Shown piece after piece: positions 1 through 5,833 of a stretch of 9,488 nucleotides of DNA. Source of the stretch: Stenotrophomonas sp. UBA2124. Its GTDB lineage: Bacteria; Pseudomonadota; Gammaproteobacteria; Xanthomonadales; Xanthomonadaceae. The notes below the pieces were generated by a model. It searched no databases, was not told where the DNA came from, and saw only the letters and a program-made list of their open reading frames with translations. Position numbers and translations under genes: made by a program. How positions within the stretch are numbered: the first letter of the stretch is position 1; every line of letters begins with the position of its first letter. The stretch covers positions 1 to 9,488 of the forward strand of contig DCXY01000036.1 of NCBI GenBank assembly GCA_002329155.1. The letters run 5' to 3'.

Positions 1-449
1 CGCTGGATTACCCGCGCGCGCCCAGCGTGGCTCCGGCCACCGTGCAGCGCTGGCTGCGGCAGGGGCATGACGATGCGGGCAAGCGCGTGGTGATGCTCGA
101 TACCCGCAACGAGCAGGAATTCGCGCATGGCACGTTTGCCGGTGCGCTCACCCTGCCCATCGCCAAGTTCACCGAGCTGCCGGCGGCGCTGGAGCCGCAC
201 CGCGAGGGGCTGGCCGATGCCACGGTGGTCAGCTTCTGCACCGGTGGCATCCGTTGCGAGAAGGCGGCGCTGTGGATGCAGAACGACGGCATGCACAACG
301 TGCTGCAGCTGGAGGGCGGCATCCTCGGTTATTTCGAGGAAGTGGGCGGCGAGGGCTATGAGGGGCGCTGTTTTGTGTTCGATGAGCGCGTGGCGCTGGA
401 TGCGCAGCTGCAGCCGCTGGTGGATCATGAGGATGCGGTTGCGGGTTGA
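1..449 (+). CDS. Rhodanese-like sulfurtransferase, TrhO/YceA-like (5' end outside window)
   Basis: The reading frame is open from the left edge (codons from base 3) to the TGA at 447-449, so this is the C-terminal ~148 residues of a longer protein. Visible are a rhodanese domain with the LDTRNEQEF segment, the active-site loop CTGGIRCEKA (Cys codon at 237-239), and the downstream GGILGYFEEV and CFVFDERVAL segments. These match the YceA/UPF0176 (TrhO) group, in which E. coli TrhO hydroxylates U34 of certain tRNAs; that role here is inference. The E. coli-type protein continues after FVFD with a long Cys-rich tail. This one stops about 20 residues later with no such tail, so it is a short form of the family. 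A GTG at 27 could be read as a start, but codons before it encode sensible sequence and the domain would be incomplete, so I treat the gene as partial. Confidence 0.85.
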   Translation, partial: LDYPRAPSVAPATVQRWLRQGHDDAGKRVVMLDTRNEQEFAHGTFAGALTLPIAKFTELPAALEPHREGLADATVVSFCTGGIRCEKAALWMQNDGMHNVLQLEGGILGYFEEVGGEGYEGRCFVFDERVALDAQLQPLVDHEDAVAG

Positions 450-498
450 ACTCCGCTTCGGTTGGATTGCTGGTGTGGTGGTGGACGGGCTTCGTTTT

Positions 499-538
499 CC
501 CCCTCTTCCCGGCCCTCTCCCGCAAGGGGAGAGGGGGG
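499..538. repeat. GC-rich palindromic intergenic repeat
   Basis: A perfect 9-bp stem (CCCTCTCCC at 513-521 with GGGAGAGGG at 527-535, loop GCAAG) is preceded by a second C/T-rich arm at 499-510. Translated in one frame it gives the PLPGPLPQGERG peptide often seen in spurious ORFs of proteobacterial genomes, which marks a dispersed intergenic repeat. No T-tract follows on either strand, so it is not a canonical intrinsic terminator, though the transcript would fold strongly. It lies 50 bases after the rhodanese gene stop. Confidence 0.6.
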
Positions 539-604
539 TGGTCATTGCAGGCTGAGCGTGACTGCGATTCAGGCTGCAGAACGCGCAACCTTCACCGGAT
601 GACG

Positions 605-637
605 GCCGCTGGCTGAAATCAGCGTTCAGCCGGTGGT
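605..637 (+). other. Hairpin in the leader region of the flavin oxidoreductase gene
   Basis: GGCTGAA at 611-617 pairs perfectly with TTCAGCC at 625-631 around a 7-base loop. The RNA stem can be extended outward to about 13 pairs with G-U pairs (605-610 with 632-637). A shorter alternative stem, CGCTG at 607-611 with CAGCG at 620-624, uses overlapping bases, so the two folds exclude each other. No T-run follows. It sits 58 bases before the start codon; function unknown. Confidence 0.35.
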
Positions 638-682
638 GGTTCCGTATTCGCCCTGTGGCCCCATATCAGAGGCAGTACCTAC

Positions 683-687
683 GGAAG
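683..687 (+). promoter_or_regulatory. Ribosome binding site of the YhbW-type gene
   Basis: GGAAG is separated by 7 bases from the ATG at 695 and supports this start. Confidence 0.5.
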
Positions 688-694
688 CCACCGC

Positions 695-1687
695 ATGATT
701 CCGCTGTCCATTCTTGACCTTGCGCCTGTCTGTGAAGGGGCCAGCCCCCGCCAGGCCTTCGCCAACATGCTTGATCTGGCCCAGCACGCCGAGGGCTGGG
801 GTTACCGGCGCTACTGGCTGGCCGAGCACCACAACATGCCGGGCATCGCCAGTGCGGCCACCTCGCTGCTGATCGGCCATGTGGCCGGTGGCACGTCCCG
901 TATCCGTGTGGGCGCGGGCGGCATCATGTTGCCCAACCATTCGCCGCTGCAGGTGGCCGAGCAGTTCGGCACGCTGGCTTCGCTGTATCCGGGGCGCATC
1001 GATCTGGGGCTGGGCCGTGCGCCGGGCACCGACCATGCCACCGCCCGCGCGCTTCGCCGCTATTTCGACAGCGCCGAGCAGTTCCCGCAGGATGTGGCCG
1101 AGCTGTTGCATTACTTCGAGCCGGCGCAGGCCGGGCAGAGCGTGCAGGCGGTGCCGGGTGCTGGCGTGGAGGTGCCGGTGTGGCTGCTTGGCTCCAGCCT
1201 GTTCAGTGCGCGGCTGTCGGCGGCCATGGGCCTGCCGTTCGCATTCGCCTCGCATTTCGCGCCGGATGCGATGGACGAAGCGTTGGCCCTGTACCGCAAG
1301 GAGTTCCGTCCGTCGGCAAGGCTGCAGCAGCCGTACGCCATTCTGGCCCTGAACGTGGTGGCCAGCGATTCGCTGGAACAGTCGCGGCGTCTGTTCACCA
1401 CCCAGCAGCAGAGCTTCGTGAACCTGCGCCGTGGTCGCCCGGGGCAGATTCCGCCGCCCATCGACGACATCGAGGGCTTCTGGGAGCCGCACGAAAGGGC
1501 CGGCGTGGAGCGCGCCCTGGCGTGCACGGTGCTGGGAGATCAGGCGCAGGTGGGCGAGGGCATGGCCGCCTTTGTCGAACGCCACCGCCCGGACGAACTA
1601 TTGCTGACCGCCAACATCTTCGACCATCAGGCGCGGCTGCGTTCCTTCGAGCTGGCGATGCAGGCCTGGGCGGCCATCAACGGCTGA
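695..1687 (+). CDS. yhbW: LLM-class flavin-dependent oxidoreductase, YhbW type
   Basis: The product is 330 residues, close to E. coli YhbW (about 335). It is a bacterial-luciferase-like TIM-barrel protein expected to bind FMN and act in the cytoplasm; the physiological substrate of the family is not established. Family signatures run through the whole length: SILDLAP at 5-11, YWLAEHHNM at 40-48, the GGIMLPNHSP segment at 75-84, YPGRIDLGLGRAPG at 98-111, PVWLLGSS at 161-168, FAFASHFAP at 182-190 and FDHQARLRSFELAM at 309-322. I chose the ATG at 695 because GGAAG lies 7 bases upstream and the family N-terminus begins here. It appears monocistronic: a 245-bp spacer precedes it and a convergent gene follows after 39 bp. 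It is intact, with no unusual residue noticed. Confidence 0.92.
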   Translation: MIPLSILDLAPVCEGASPRQAFANMLDLAQHAEGWGYRRYWLAEHHNMPGIASAATSLLIGHVAGGTSRIRVGAGGIMLPNHSPLQVAEQFGTLASLYPGRIDLGLGRAPGTDHATARALRRYFDSAEQFPQDVAELLHYFEPAQAGQSVQAVPGAGVEVPVWLLGSSLFSARLSAAMGLPFAFASHFAPDAMDEALALYRKEFRPSARLQQPYAILALNVVASDSLEQSRRLFTTQQQSFVNLRRGRPGQIPPPIDDIEGFWEPHERAGVERALACTVLGDQAQVGEGMAAFVERHRPDELLLTANIFDHQARLRSFELAMQAWAAING

Positions 1688-1705
1688 GTGCCGCGTGGTG
1701 CCTGC

Positions 1706-1732
1706 GGTTGAGGCGTGGTGTGCGCCTCAGCC
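1706..1732. terminator. Shared hairpin between convergent genes
   Basis: GGTTGAGGCG (1706-1715) pairs with CGCCTCAGCC (1723-1732) across a 7-base loop, ten pairs including one G-T. It sits between the ends of the plus-strand oxidoreductase gene and the minus-strand exoD-like gene and includes the stop codon of the latter. No clear T-tract follows on either strand, so intrinsic termination is possible but weakly supported. Confidence 0.4.
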
Positions 1733-2386
1733 GGCGGTCCAACGCTGCACCATCTCCATCACGCCGTTGACCAGCTGGCCCGAGCCGAGGCCGAAGAATA
1801 CGCCGCCGGCAATGGCGGCGATCCAGTTGAACAGCATCAGCACGCCGTCACGCTCTATCAGCGCCAGTGCGAACAGCAGCAGCTGGAAGCCGAACAGGTA
1901 GTTGGTGAAGGGAATGGGCAGGCTCAGCAGCACGCCGGTCAGGATCAGCAGGGCGCCGGTGAGCATGCGCGCCGGCAACGGCGTGATCAGCATCGGCAGG
2001 CGCGGCTTGAGCATGCGGTCCAGCCGCTGCAGCGGGCGGCTTATCCTGCCCAGGAACTTGTGCATGGTGCCGCGCCTCGGGCCGCGCCGGGCGATGAAGC
2101 CGGGCAGCCACGGCCGCGACAACCCGCACAGCAGCTGCAGGCCCATCAGCAGAACCAGCGGCCCGCTGACCGCGCCGCCCACGCCCGGAATGGGAATGAA
2201 GGCGGGCAGGATGGCGACGAACAGGAACATGCCGAAGGCACTCTGTTTGAGCCCGTGCAGCAGCTGGCCCAGGGTCAGCTGTTCCTCCGGGTCGCCCTGC
2301 TCGAACATCCCCAGCAGCGTGCGGATGCCTTCGTTGTGATAACTGCCCTCCGGCGAGGCGCCGTGCGGATCAGCCGGTGGTGTCAT
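1727..2386 (-). CDS. ExoD-family (exopolysaccharide synthesis) integral membrane protein
   Basis: The product is 219 residues with the hydrophobic layout of the ExoD family. A cytoplasm-like N-terminus carries the TLGQLLHGLKQSAFGMFLFVAILPAFIPIPG block (residues 38-68). Hydrophobic segments follow at about 51-68, 72-88, 140-157, 161-177 and 184-202, with a basic loop at 98-130. ExoD was named in Sinorhizobium for an effect on exopolysaccharide production and alkaline tolerance; its biochemical activity is unknown and the role here is inferred from family only. A start at 2494 would add 36 residues lying within the upstream gene in another frame. I prefer the ATG at 2384-2386 because GAGGA (2392-2396, minus strand) precedes it by 5 bases. 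The ATG lies 17 bp inside the end of the corC-like gene, so the two are probably translationally coupled. Confidence 0.85.
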   Translation of the reverse strand: MTPPADPHGASPEGSYHNEGIRTLLGMFEQGDPEEQLTLGQLLHGLKQSAFGMFLFVAILPAFIPIPGVGGAVSGPLVLLMGLQLLCGLSRPWLPGFIARRGPRRGTMHKFLGRISRPLQRLDRMLKPRLPMLITPLPARMLTGALLILTGVLLSLPIPFTNYLFGFQLLLFALALIERDGVLMLFNWIAAIAGGVFFGLGSGQLVNGVMEMVQRWTAG

Positions 2387-3683
2387 CGGCGTCCTCTTCC
2401 GGCAGGCGGCGCAACAGCAGCTTGTCGATACGGGCACCGTCCAGGTCCACGATCTCGATGCGCCAGCCGGCCCAGTCGAAATACTCGCTGGCATGCGGAA
2501 TGCGGCCGAAATAGTGCATGCACATGCCGGCCAGGGTGTAGTAGTCGCCTTCCTCGGCGTCGGGCAGGGCCGCGCCGTCCATCAGCTCCTGCAGGTCGTC
2601 CACCGGCAGCGAGCCGTCCACCAGCAGCGAGCCGTCGGCGCGGGTCACCACCAGTGCGTCCTCGTCGCTGTTCTCCGGTGCCTGCAGGCGGCCGACCACC
2701 GCACCCATCAGGTCGGAAATGGTCACCACGCCCTGGATTTCGCCGTACTCGTCCACCACCAGCGCCATCGACTGGTGTTCCTCGCGGAAGATTTCCAGCA
2801 GCTTCATCGCATGGGTGGATTCGGAGACGTAGACGGTCTCGCGCAGGTTCTCGAACAGGCTGTTGTCACCGCCGCTGTCCATGCGTGTGACCAGCGATTT
2901 CACCTCCAGAATGCCGGCGATGTCCTGGTCGTTGCCGCGGTACACCGGGTAGCGCGAATAGGCATGGTCGCGCATGGTCTGCAGGTTGCGCTCGGCATCG
3001 ACGGTGGTGTCCAGCCAGGCAATGCGGTTGCGCGGGGTCATCAGGCTGTCGGCGGTACGGTCGCCCAGGCGCATGACGCGGTTCATCATGTCGCGCTCGT
3101 GGCTGTCGATGACGCCCTGCTCGTGGCTCTCGGCCACCAGCATGCGGATCTCTTCTTCACTGACCGAGGCCGATTCGGTCTTGCCCAGGCCCAGCACGCG
3201 CAGCACCAGCTGGGTGGAGCGGGACAGCAGCCAGACGCCGGGGGCGGCGATGCGGGCCAGCCAGCTCATGGGTACGGCCACAAAGCTGGCGATGTCCTCC
3301 GAACGGGTCAGAGCCAGGCGTTTTGGCACCAGTTCGCCGAAGATCAGCGTCAGATAGGTGATCAGGGCCACCGCCAGCGCCTTGCCGGTCAGGTCGGCAT
3401 AGCCGAAACCCGGGGCCAGCTGGCGCAGCCAGTCGCCGATCATCAGGCCAATGGATTCACCACCGTAGACACCGGTGAGGATGCCGATCAGGGTGATGCC
3501 GATCTGCACGGTGGACAGAAAATTCTCTGGCTTTTCAGACAGTTCCAGTGCGCGGGCGGCGCGCTTGCTGGTGGTTGCCTGCTGCTTGAGGCGGCTCTTG
3601 CGCGAGGTCATGACCGACATCTCGGACATGGCGAAGAAGCCGTTGAGCAGAATCAGGGCCAGAACAATCAAAAACTCAAACAC
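2370..3683 (-). CDS. CNNM/CBS/CorC_HlyC-domain membrane protein (hemolysin family, putative Mg2+/divalent-cation transport)
   Basis: The 437-residue product has the full architecture. A CNNM (DUF21) transmembrane domain spans about 1-190, including NGFFAMSEMSVMTSRKSRL at 14-32 and LIFGELVPKRLAL at 113-125. A CBS pair follows at about 212-330, with the TPRNRIAWLD and DEYGEIQGVVTISDLMG segments. A C-terminal CorC_HlyC domain at about 343-427 carries DGSLPVDDL and YYTLAGM...GRIP. Members of this family (CorB/CorC, YfjD, CNNM) are linked to Mg2+ efflux or transport and bind ATP-Mg at the CBS pair; substrate here is inference. The frame is open upstream to 3887, but those 68 codons are low-quality. 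The GTG at 3681-3683 begins exactly where the hydrophobic domain starts (VFEFLIVLALILLNG) and has GGGGAG 6 bases upstream. It is followed by the overlapping exoD-like gene and is divergent from the phosphate operon. Confidence 0.9.
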   Translation of the reverse strand: MFEFLIVLALILLNGFFAMSEMSVMTSRKSRLKQQATTSKRAARALELSEKPENFLSTVQIGITLIGILTGVYGGESIGLMIGDWLRQLAPGFGYADLTGKALAVALITYLTLIFGELVPKRLALTRSEDIASFVAVPMSWLARIAAPGVWLLSRSTQLVLRVLGLGKTESASVSEEEIRMLVAESHEQGVIDSHERDMMNRVMRLGDRTADSLMTPRNRIAWLDTTVDAERNLQTMRDHAYSRYPVYRGNDQDIAGILEVKSLVTRMDSGGDNSLFENLRETVYVSESTHAMKLLEIFREEHQSMALVVDEYGEIQGVVTISDLMGAVVGRLQAPENSDEDALVVTRADGSLLVDGSLPVDDLQELMDGAALPDAEEGDYYTLAGMCMHYFGRIPHASEYFDWAGWRIEIVDLDGARIDKLLLRRLPEEDADDTTG

Positions 3684-3789
3684 GGGTCGCTCCCCGGGTT
3701 GGTGGCAGGGAGGGCGGGTGCTTGCATTGGCGGCGGGCGGCTGGGAAAGGGCCCAGACGCGGCGGCGGAGGGTAAGGGTCGTCGTCCAT
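3676..3789 (-). CDS. Candidate leader peptide ORF, acidic/proline-rich start (37 aa), upstream of the corC-like gene
   Basis: Reading the minus strand from the ATG at 3789-3787 gives MDDDPYPPPPRLGPFPAARR followed by a further 17 residues, ending with TGA at 3678-3676. The stop lies 8 bases into the overlap with the corC-like GTG start (3683), an arrangement typical of translational coupling. Three Asp and then five Pro within the first ten residues resemble the enteric MgtL leader (M-E/D-P-D/E-P-T-P-L-P-R). There, an acidic/alternating-proline nascent chain makes ribosomes unstable at low Mg2+ and so senses Mg2+. The downstream gene is a putative Mg2+/cation transporter. Against it: no Shine-Dalgarno is visible before the ATG, and a short proline-rich ORF can arise by chance in GC-rich DNA. 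Whether it is translated is unknown. Confidence 0.3.
   Translation of the reverse strand: MDDDPYPPPPRLGPFPAARRQCKHPPSLPPTRGATRV
3690..3695 (-). promoter_or_regulatory. Ribosome binding site fixing the GTG start of the corC-like gene
   Basis: On the minus strand GGGGAG is followed after 6 bases by GTG (3683-3681). This chooses the GTG over the longer upstream reading frame. The site lies inside the candidate leader ORF at 3676-3789, so a ribosome finishing the leader would pass over it. Confidence 0.55.
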
Positions 3790-3816
3790 AGGATGCGCCA
3801 CGCTGGGCGCGGGGCG

Positions 3817-3822
3817 ATTTTA
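3817..3822 (-). promoter_or_regulatory. Possible -10 element for the corC-like operon
   Basis: On the minus strand the sequence reads TAAAAT, five of six matches to the sigma-70 -10 consensus, in an otherwise very GC-rich stretch. No good -35 match is seen 16-18 bases upstream. Transcription from here would start near 3810, giving about 20 bases before the leader ORF and about 127 before the corC-like GTG. Confidence 0.3.
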
Positions 3823-3849
3823 GCAAAGCCGGCGGGCCGGGCGGAAACG

Positions 3850-3881
3850 CCCCGTTCACATTCAGGTAGTGGGCCCGGATG
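3850..3881 (-). repeat. Possible degenerate copy of the GC-rich intergenic repeat
   Basis: Read on the minus strand, this stretch matches the repeat at about 504-535 at roughly 22 of 32 positions by eye, in the arrangement CCGGGCCCACTACC...GGGG. It can no longer form the perfect stem. In the open frame it gives GPLPECERGV against GPLPQGERGV of the intact copy. It may be a decayed relic, or chance in GC-rich DNA. Confidence 0.3.
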
Positions 3882-3909
3882 GGCCAACTGTCATGCAGGA
3901 ATACCCTGA

Positions 3910-3927
3910 ATGCCATCTAGCCGTCAT
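3910..3927 (+). promoter_or_regulatory. Possible Pho box (PhoB site) before the DUF47-PiT operon
   Basis: ATGCCAT (3910-3916) and CCGTCAT (3921-3927) are two 7-mers 11 bp apart, matching the Pho-box unit CTGTCAT at 5 and 6 of 7 positions. An exact CTGTCAT lies at 3888-3894, 33 bp (three 11-bp turns) before the second unit. The 18-bp block fits the usual Pho-box pattern at about 13 positions. It overlaps the possible -10 (CATAAT), a layout that would suit repression rather than activation. Read by eye only. Confidence 0.35.
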
Positions 3928-3930
3928 AAT
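3925..3930 (+). promoter_or_regulatory. Possible -10 element for the DUF47-PiT operon
   Basis: CATAAT matches TATAAT at five of six bases and lies 44 bases before the ATG at 3975. No convincing -35 is seen at 16-18 bp spacing. Confidence 0.3.
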
Positions 3931-3974
3931 TCGCCCCCGGTGCCGTCCCTCCCGCGACGGCGAATAGGTTCCCC

Positions 3975-4601
3975 ATGTTTTCGTTGCAGACCATCTTCGG
4001 CTCCGGCAAGCAGTTCTATACCTACCTCGACGAGGCCGCCCAGGCCTCCTATGACAGTGCCAAGGCGCTGCACGGGATGATGCGTGAGGCCGACCGCCAG
4101 CCGGCGCTGGATGCGTTCAAGCTTGCTCGTCTGCGCGAGCGTGCCGCCTCGGACAAGATCAGCCAGGCGCTGGTTGACAGCTTCATGACGCCCATCGAGC
4201 GCGAGGACATCGAGGCGCTGGGTTCGGCGCTGTACAAGATTCCCAAGCAGATCGAGAAGTTCGCCGACCGCTACTCGCTGGCCGTGCAGCACCTGGACCA
4301 GATCGATTTCGCCCCGCGTGCGGCGATGCTGGAGCAGGCTGCCGGCGTGGTGGTGGAGATGGTCAACGACCTGCGCCACATGAACCTGGACCGCATGACC
4401 GCACTCAACGAGAAGCTGCGTGCGCTGGAGAACGAAGCCGACCGCCTGATGCTGGAGCTGTACCGCGACATCTATTCCGGTCGCCTGGACAACCTGCAGA
4501 TGTTCCTGCTGAAGGAATTCTTCGAGATCCTGGAAAAGGCCATCGACCGCTGCCGTGAGGCGGGCGTGGTGGTCTACCAGATCGTGCTCAAGAACAGCTG
4601 A
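3975..4601 (+). CDS. DUF47 family protein (PhoU-like, PiT accessory protein)
   Basis: The 208-residue product has the usual length for the DUF47/TIGR00153 family and is almost entirely helical, with no signal peptide or membrane span. Family features include the FMTPIEREDIEALGSALYKI segment at about residues 70-89 and the C-terminal NLQMFLLKEFFEILEKAIDRC helix. The latter region resembles PhoU-type metal-cluster bundles. Genes of this family commonly sit directly before pit genes, as in orfA-pit of Sinorhizobium meliloti, and are thought to modulate the transporter; the mechanism is not settled. The ATG at 3975 is the natural start. Only a weak AGG at 3966-3968 precedes it. The gene ends 13 bases before the PiT start, consistent with one operon. 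Confidence 0.88.
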   Translation: MFSLQTIFGSGKQFYTYLDEAAQASYDSAKALHGMMREADRQPALDAFKLARLRERAASDKISQALVDSFMTPIEREDIEALGSALYKIPKQIEKFADRYSLAVQHLDQIDFAPRAAMLEQAAGVVVEMVNDLRHMNLDRMTALNEKLRALENEADRLMLELYRDIYSGRLDNLQMFLLKEFFEILEKAIDRCREAGVVVYQIVLKNS

Positions 4602-4614
4602 CGGGGGCGGGTAG

Positions 4615-5736
4615 ATGCTCACCCTCGTACTGGTGGTGATCCTGGCGGCGCTCGTTTTCGAGTTCATCAACGGCTTCCACGACACTGCCAACTCCATCGC
4701 CACCGTGGTGGCGACCAAGGTGCTCTCGCCCGGCTGGGCGGTGATGCTGGCTGCAGGCATGAACCTGATTGGTGCGCTCACCGGCACCGCGGTGGCGTTG
4801 ACCATCGCCAACGGCCTCCTCAACACCAATGTGGTGGACGTGACGCCGCAGGTGATCCTGTGCGCGCTGCTCGGCGGCATCGTGTGGAACCTGATCACCT
4901 GGTGGAAAGGGCTGCCGTCCTCGTCCTCGCACGCGCTCATTGGCGGCCTGTGCGGCGCTGGCCTGGCCGCGGCGCACAACAACTGGGATGCGCTGATCTG
5001 GTCGCAGAACCTCGGCAACTGGGCGCAGAACAAGGGCCTGCTGTGGAAGGTGTTCGTGCCGATGATCACCTCGCCGGTGGCCGGCTTCCTGCTGGGCATC
5101 GTGGTGATGTGCCTGCTGTGGGCGATCATCGCCGGCATGGCCCGCGCCGGTGGCGTGCTGGGCCGCCTGGCACGCCCGCGCTGGGTCAATGCGTTCTTCG
5201 GCAAGGCGCAGATCGTCTCGGCGGCCTACATGGGCTTCGCCCACGGCCACAACGACGCGCAGAAGACCATGGGCATCATCGCCATGACCCTGATCGGTGC
5301 CGAGGCTACCGGTGCGCTGAACGACCTGCCGTCATGGCTGGCCTTCATGCATCCCAACGCGCAGGCCGGTGACGGCATCGCCATGTGGATCGTGTTGACC
5401 TGTGCGGTGGTGATGGCTGCCGGTACCGCTTCGGGCGGCTGGAAGATCATCAAGACCCTGGGCCACAAGATGGTCAAGCTGCACCCGATCCACGGCTTCG
5501 CCGCGGAGACCAGTTCGGCCACCATCCTGACCCTTGCTGCCCACTTCGGCATGCCGGTCTCGACCACGCACAGCATCTCAACCGCGATCATGGGCGTCGG
5601 CTTCGCCAAGAACCCCAAGTCGCTGCGTATCGGCGTGATCGAACGCATCATCTGGGCGTGGATCCTGACCATTCCGGCGGCAGGCGGCTGTGCCTATCTG
5701 ATCCTCCGGTTCTTCGAGCTCGTCGGCTGGAACTGA
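4615..5736 (+). CDS. pit: PiT-family inorganic phosphate transporter
   Basis: The 373-residue, strongly hydrophobic product has both repeated PiT signatures. GFHDTANSIAT lies at 20-30 in the N-terminal half and GFAHGHNDAQKTMG at 207-220 in the C-terminal half. The associated PSSSSHALIGG (101-111) and PVSTTHSISTAI (314-325) motifs are also present, which is the internal duplication typical of this family. PiT proteins are cation-coupled, inner-membrane, low-affinity phosphate transporters that carry neutral metal-phosphate complexes such as MgHPO4. The length is that of the compact bacterial form, shorter than E. coli PitA (about 499 residues), which has a larger central loop. Start ATG 4615 follows the DUF47 gene by 13 bases with only a G-rich stretch as ribosome site, so coupling is likely. 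A strong terminator follows at 5760. Confidence 0.93.
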   Translation: MLTLVLVVILAALVFEFINGFHDTANSIATVVATKVLSPGWAVMLAAGMNLIGALTGTAVALTIANGLLNTNVVDVTPQVILCALLGGIVWNLITWWKGLPSSSSHALIGGLCGAGLAAAHNNWDALIWSQNLGNWAQNKGLLWKVFVPMITSPVAGFLLGIVVMCLLWAIIAGMARAGGVLGRLARPRWVNAFFGKAQIVSAAYMGFAHGHNDAQKTMGIIAMTLIGAEATGALNDLPSWLAFMHPNAQAGDGIAMWIVLTCAVVMAAGTASGGWKIIKTLGHKMVKLHPIHGFAAETSSATILTLAAHFGMPVSTTHSISTAIMGVGFAKNPKSLRIGVIERIIWAWILTIPAAGGCAYLILRFFELVGWN

Positions 5737-5759
5737 TGGGTTTCAGTAGTTGATACGCG

Positions 5760-5791
5760 AAAGCCCGCCAGCGATGGCGGGCTTTTTGTTT
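5760..5791 (+). terminator. Intrinsic terminator of the DUF47-PiT operon
   Basis: AAAGCCCGCCA (5760-5770) pairs perfectly with TGGCGGGCTTT (5775-5785) around a GCGA tetraloop, followed by a T-rich run. It starts 24 bases after the pit stop. Confidence 0.88.
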
Positions 5792-5833
5792 GACGGCTGT
5801 GCAATCGACAACACGCCTTGTGGCGCACCGACG

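Noticed and set aside
513..535. Hairpin considered as an intrinsic terminator of the rhodanese gene
   Set aside because: No T-tract follows on the plus strand. It is better explained as the dispersed palindromic repeat, though it might still hinder transcription.
626..1585. Minus-strand 319-codon frame opposite the YhbW-type gene
   Set aside because: The plus-strand protein matches YhbW from end to end, and the opposite frame has no domain.
3741..3756. CTGGG/CCCAG stem considered as a riboswitch or attenuator piece in the corC leader
   Set aside because: Only five base pairs, with no wider fold or known riboswitch motif that I can recognise.
2493..3791. Plus-strand 432-codon frame opposite the corC-like gene
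   Set aside because: Composition (His/Gln/Ala/Gly-rich) is typical of the antisense of GC-rich genes, and the minus-strand protein has complete recognised domains.
3684..3887. N-terminal extension of the corC-like protein by 68 residues
   Set aside because: The extension is low-complexity and includes a repeat-like GPLPECERG stretch. The GTG at 3683 has a good ribosome site and begins exactly at the family N-terminus.
3924..5204. Minus-strand 426-codon frame opposite the DUF47 and pit genes
   Set aside because: It spans two real plus-strand genes and their spacer and contains no recognisable domain; antisense shadow.
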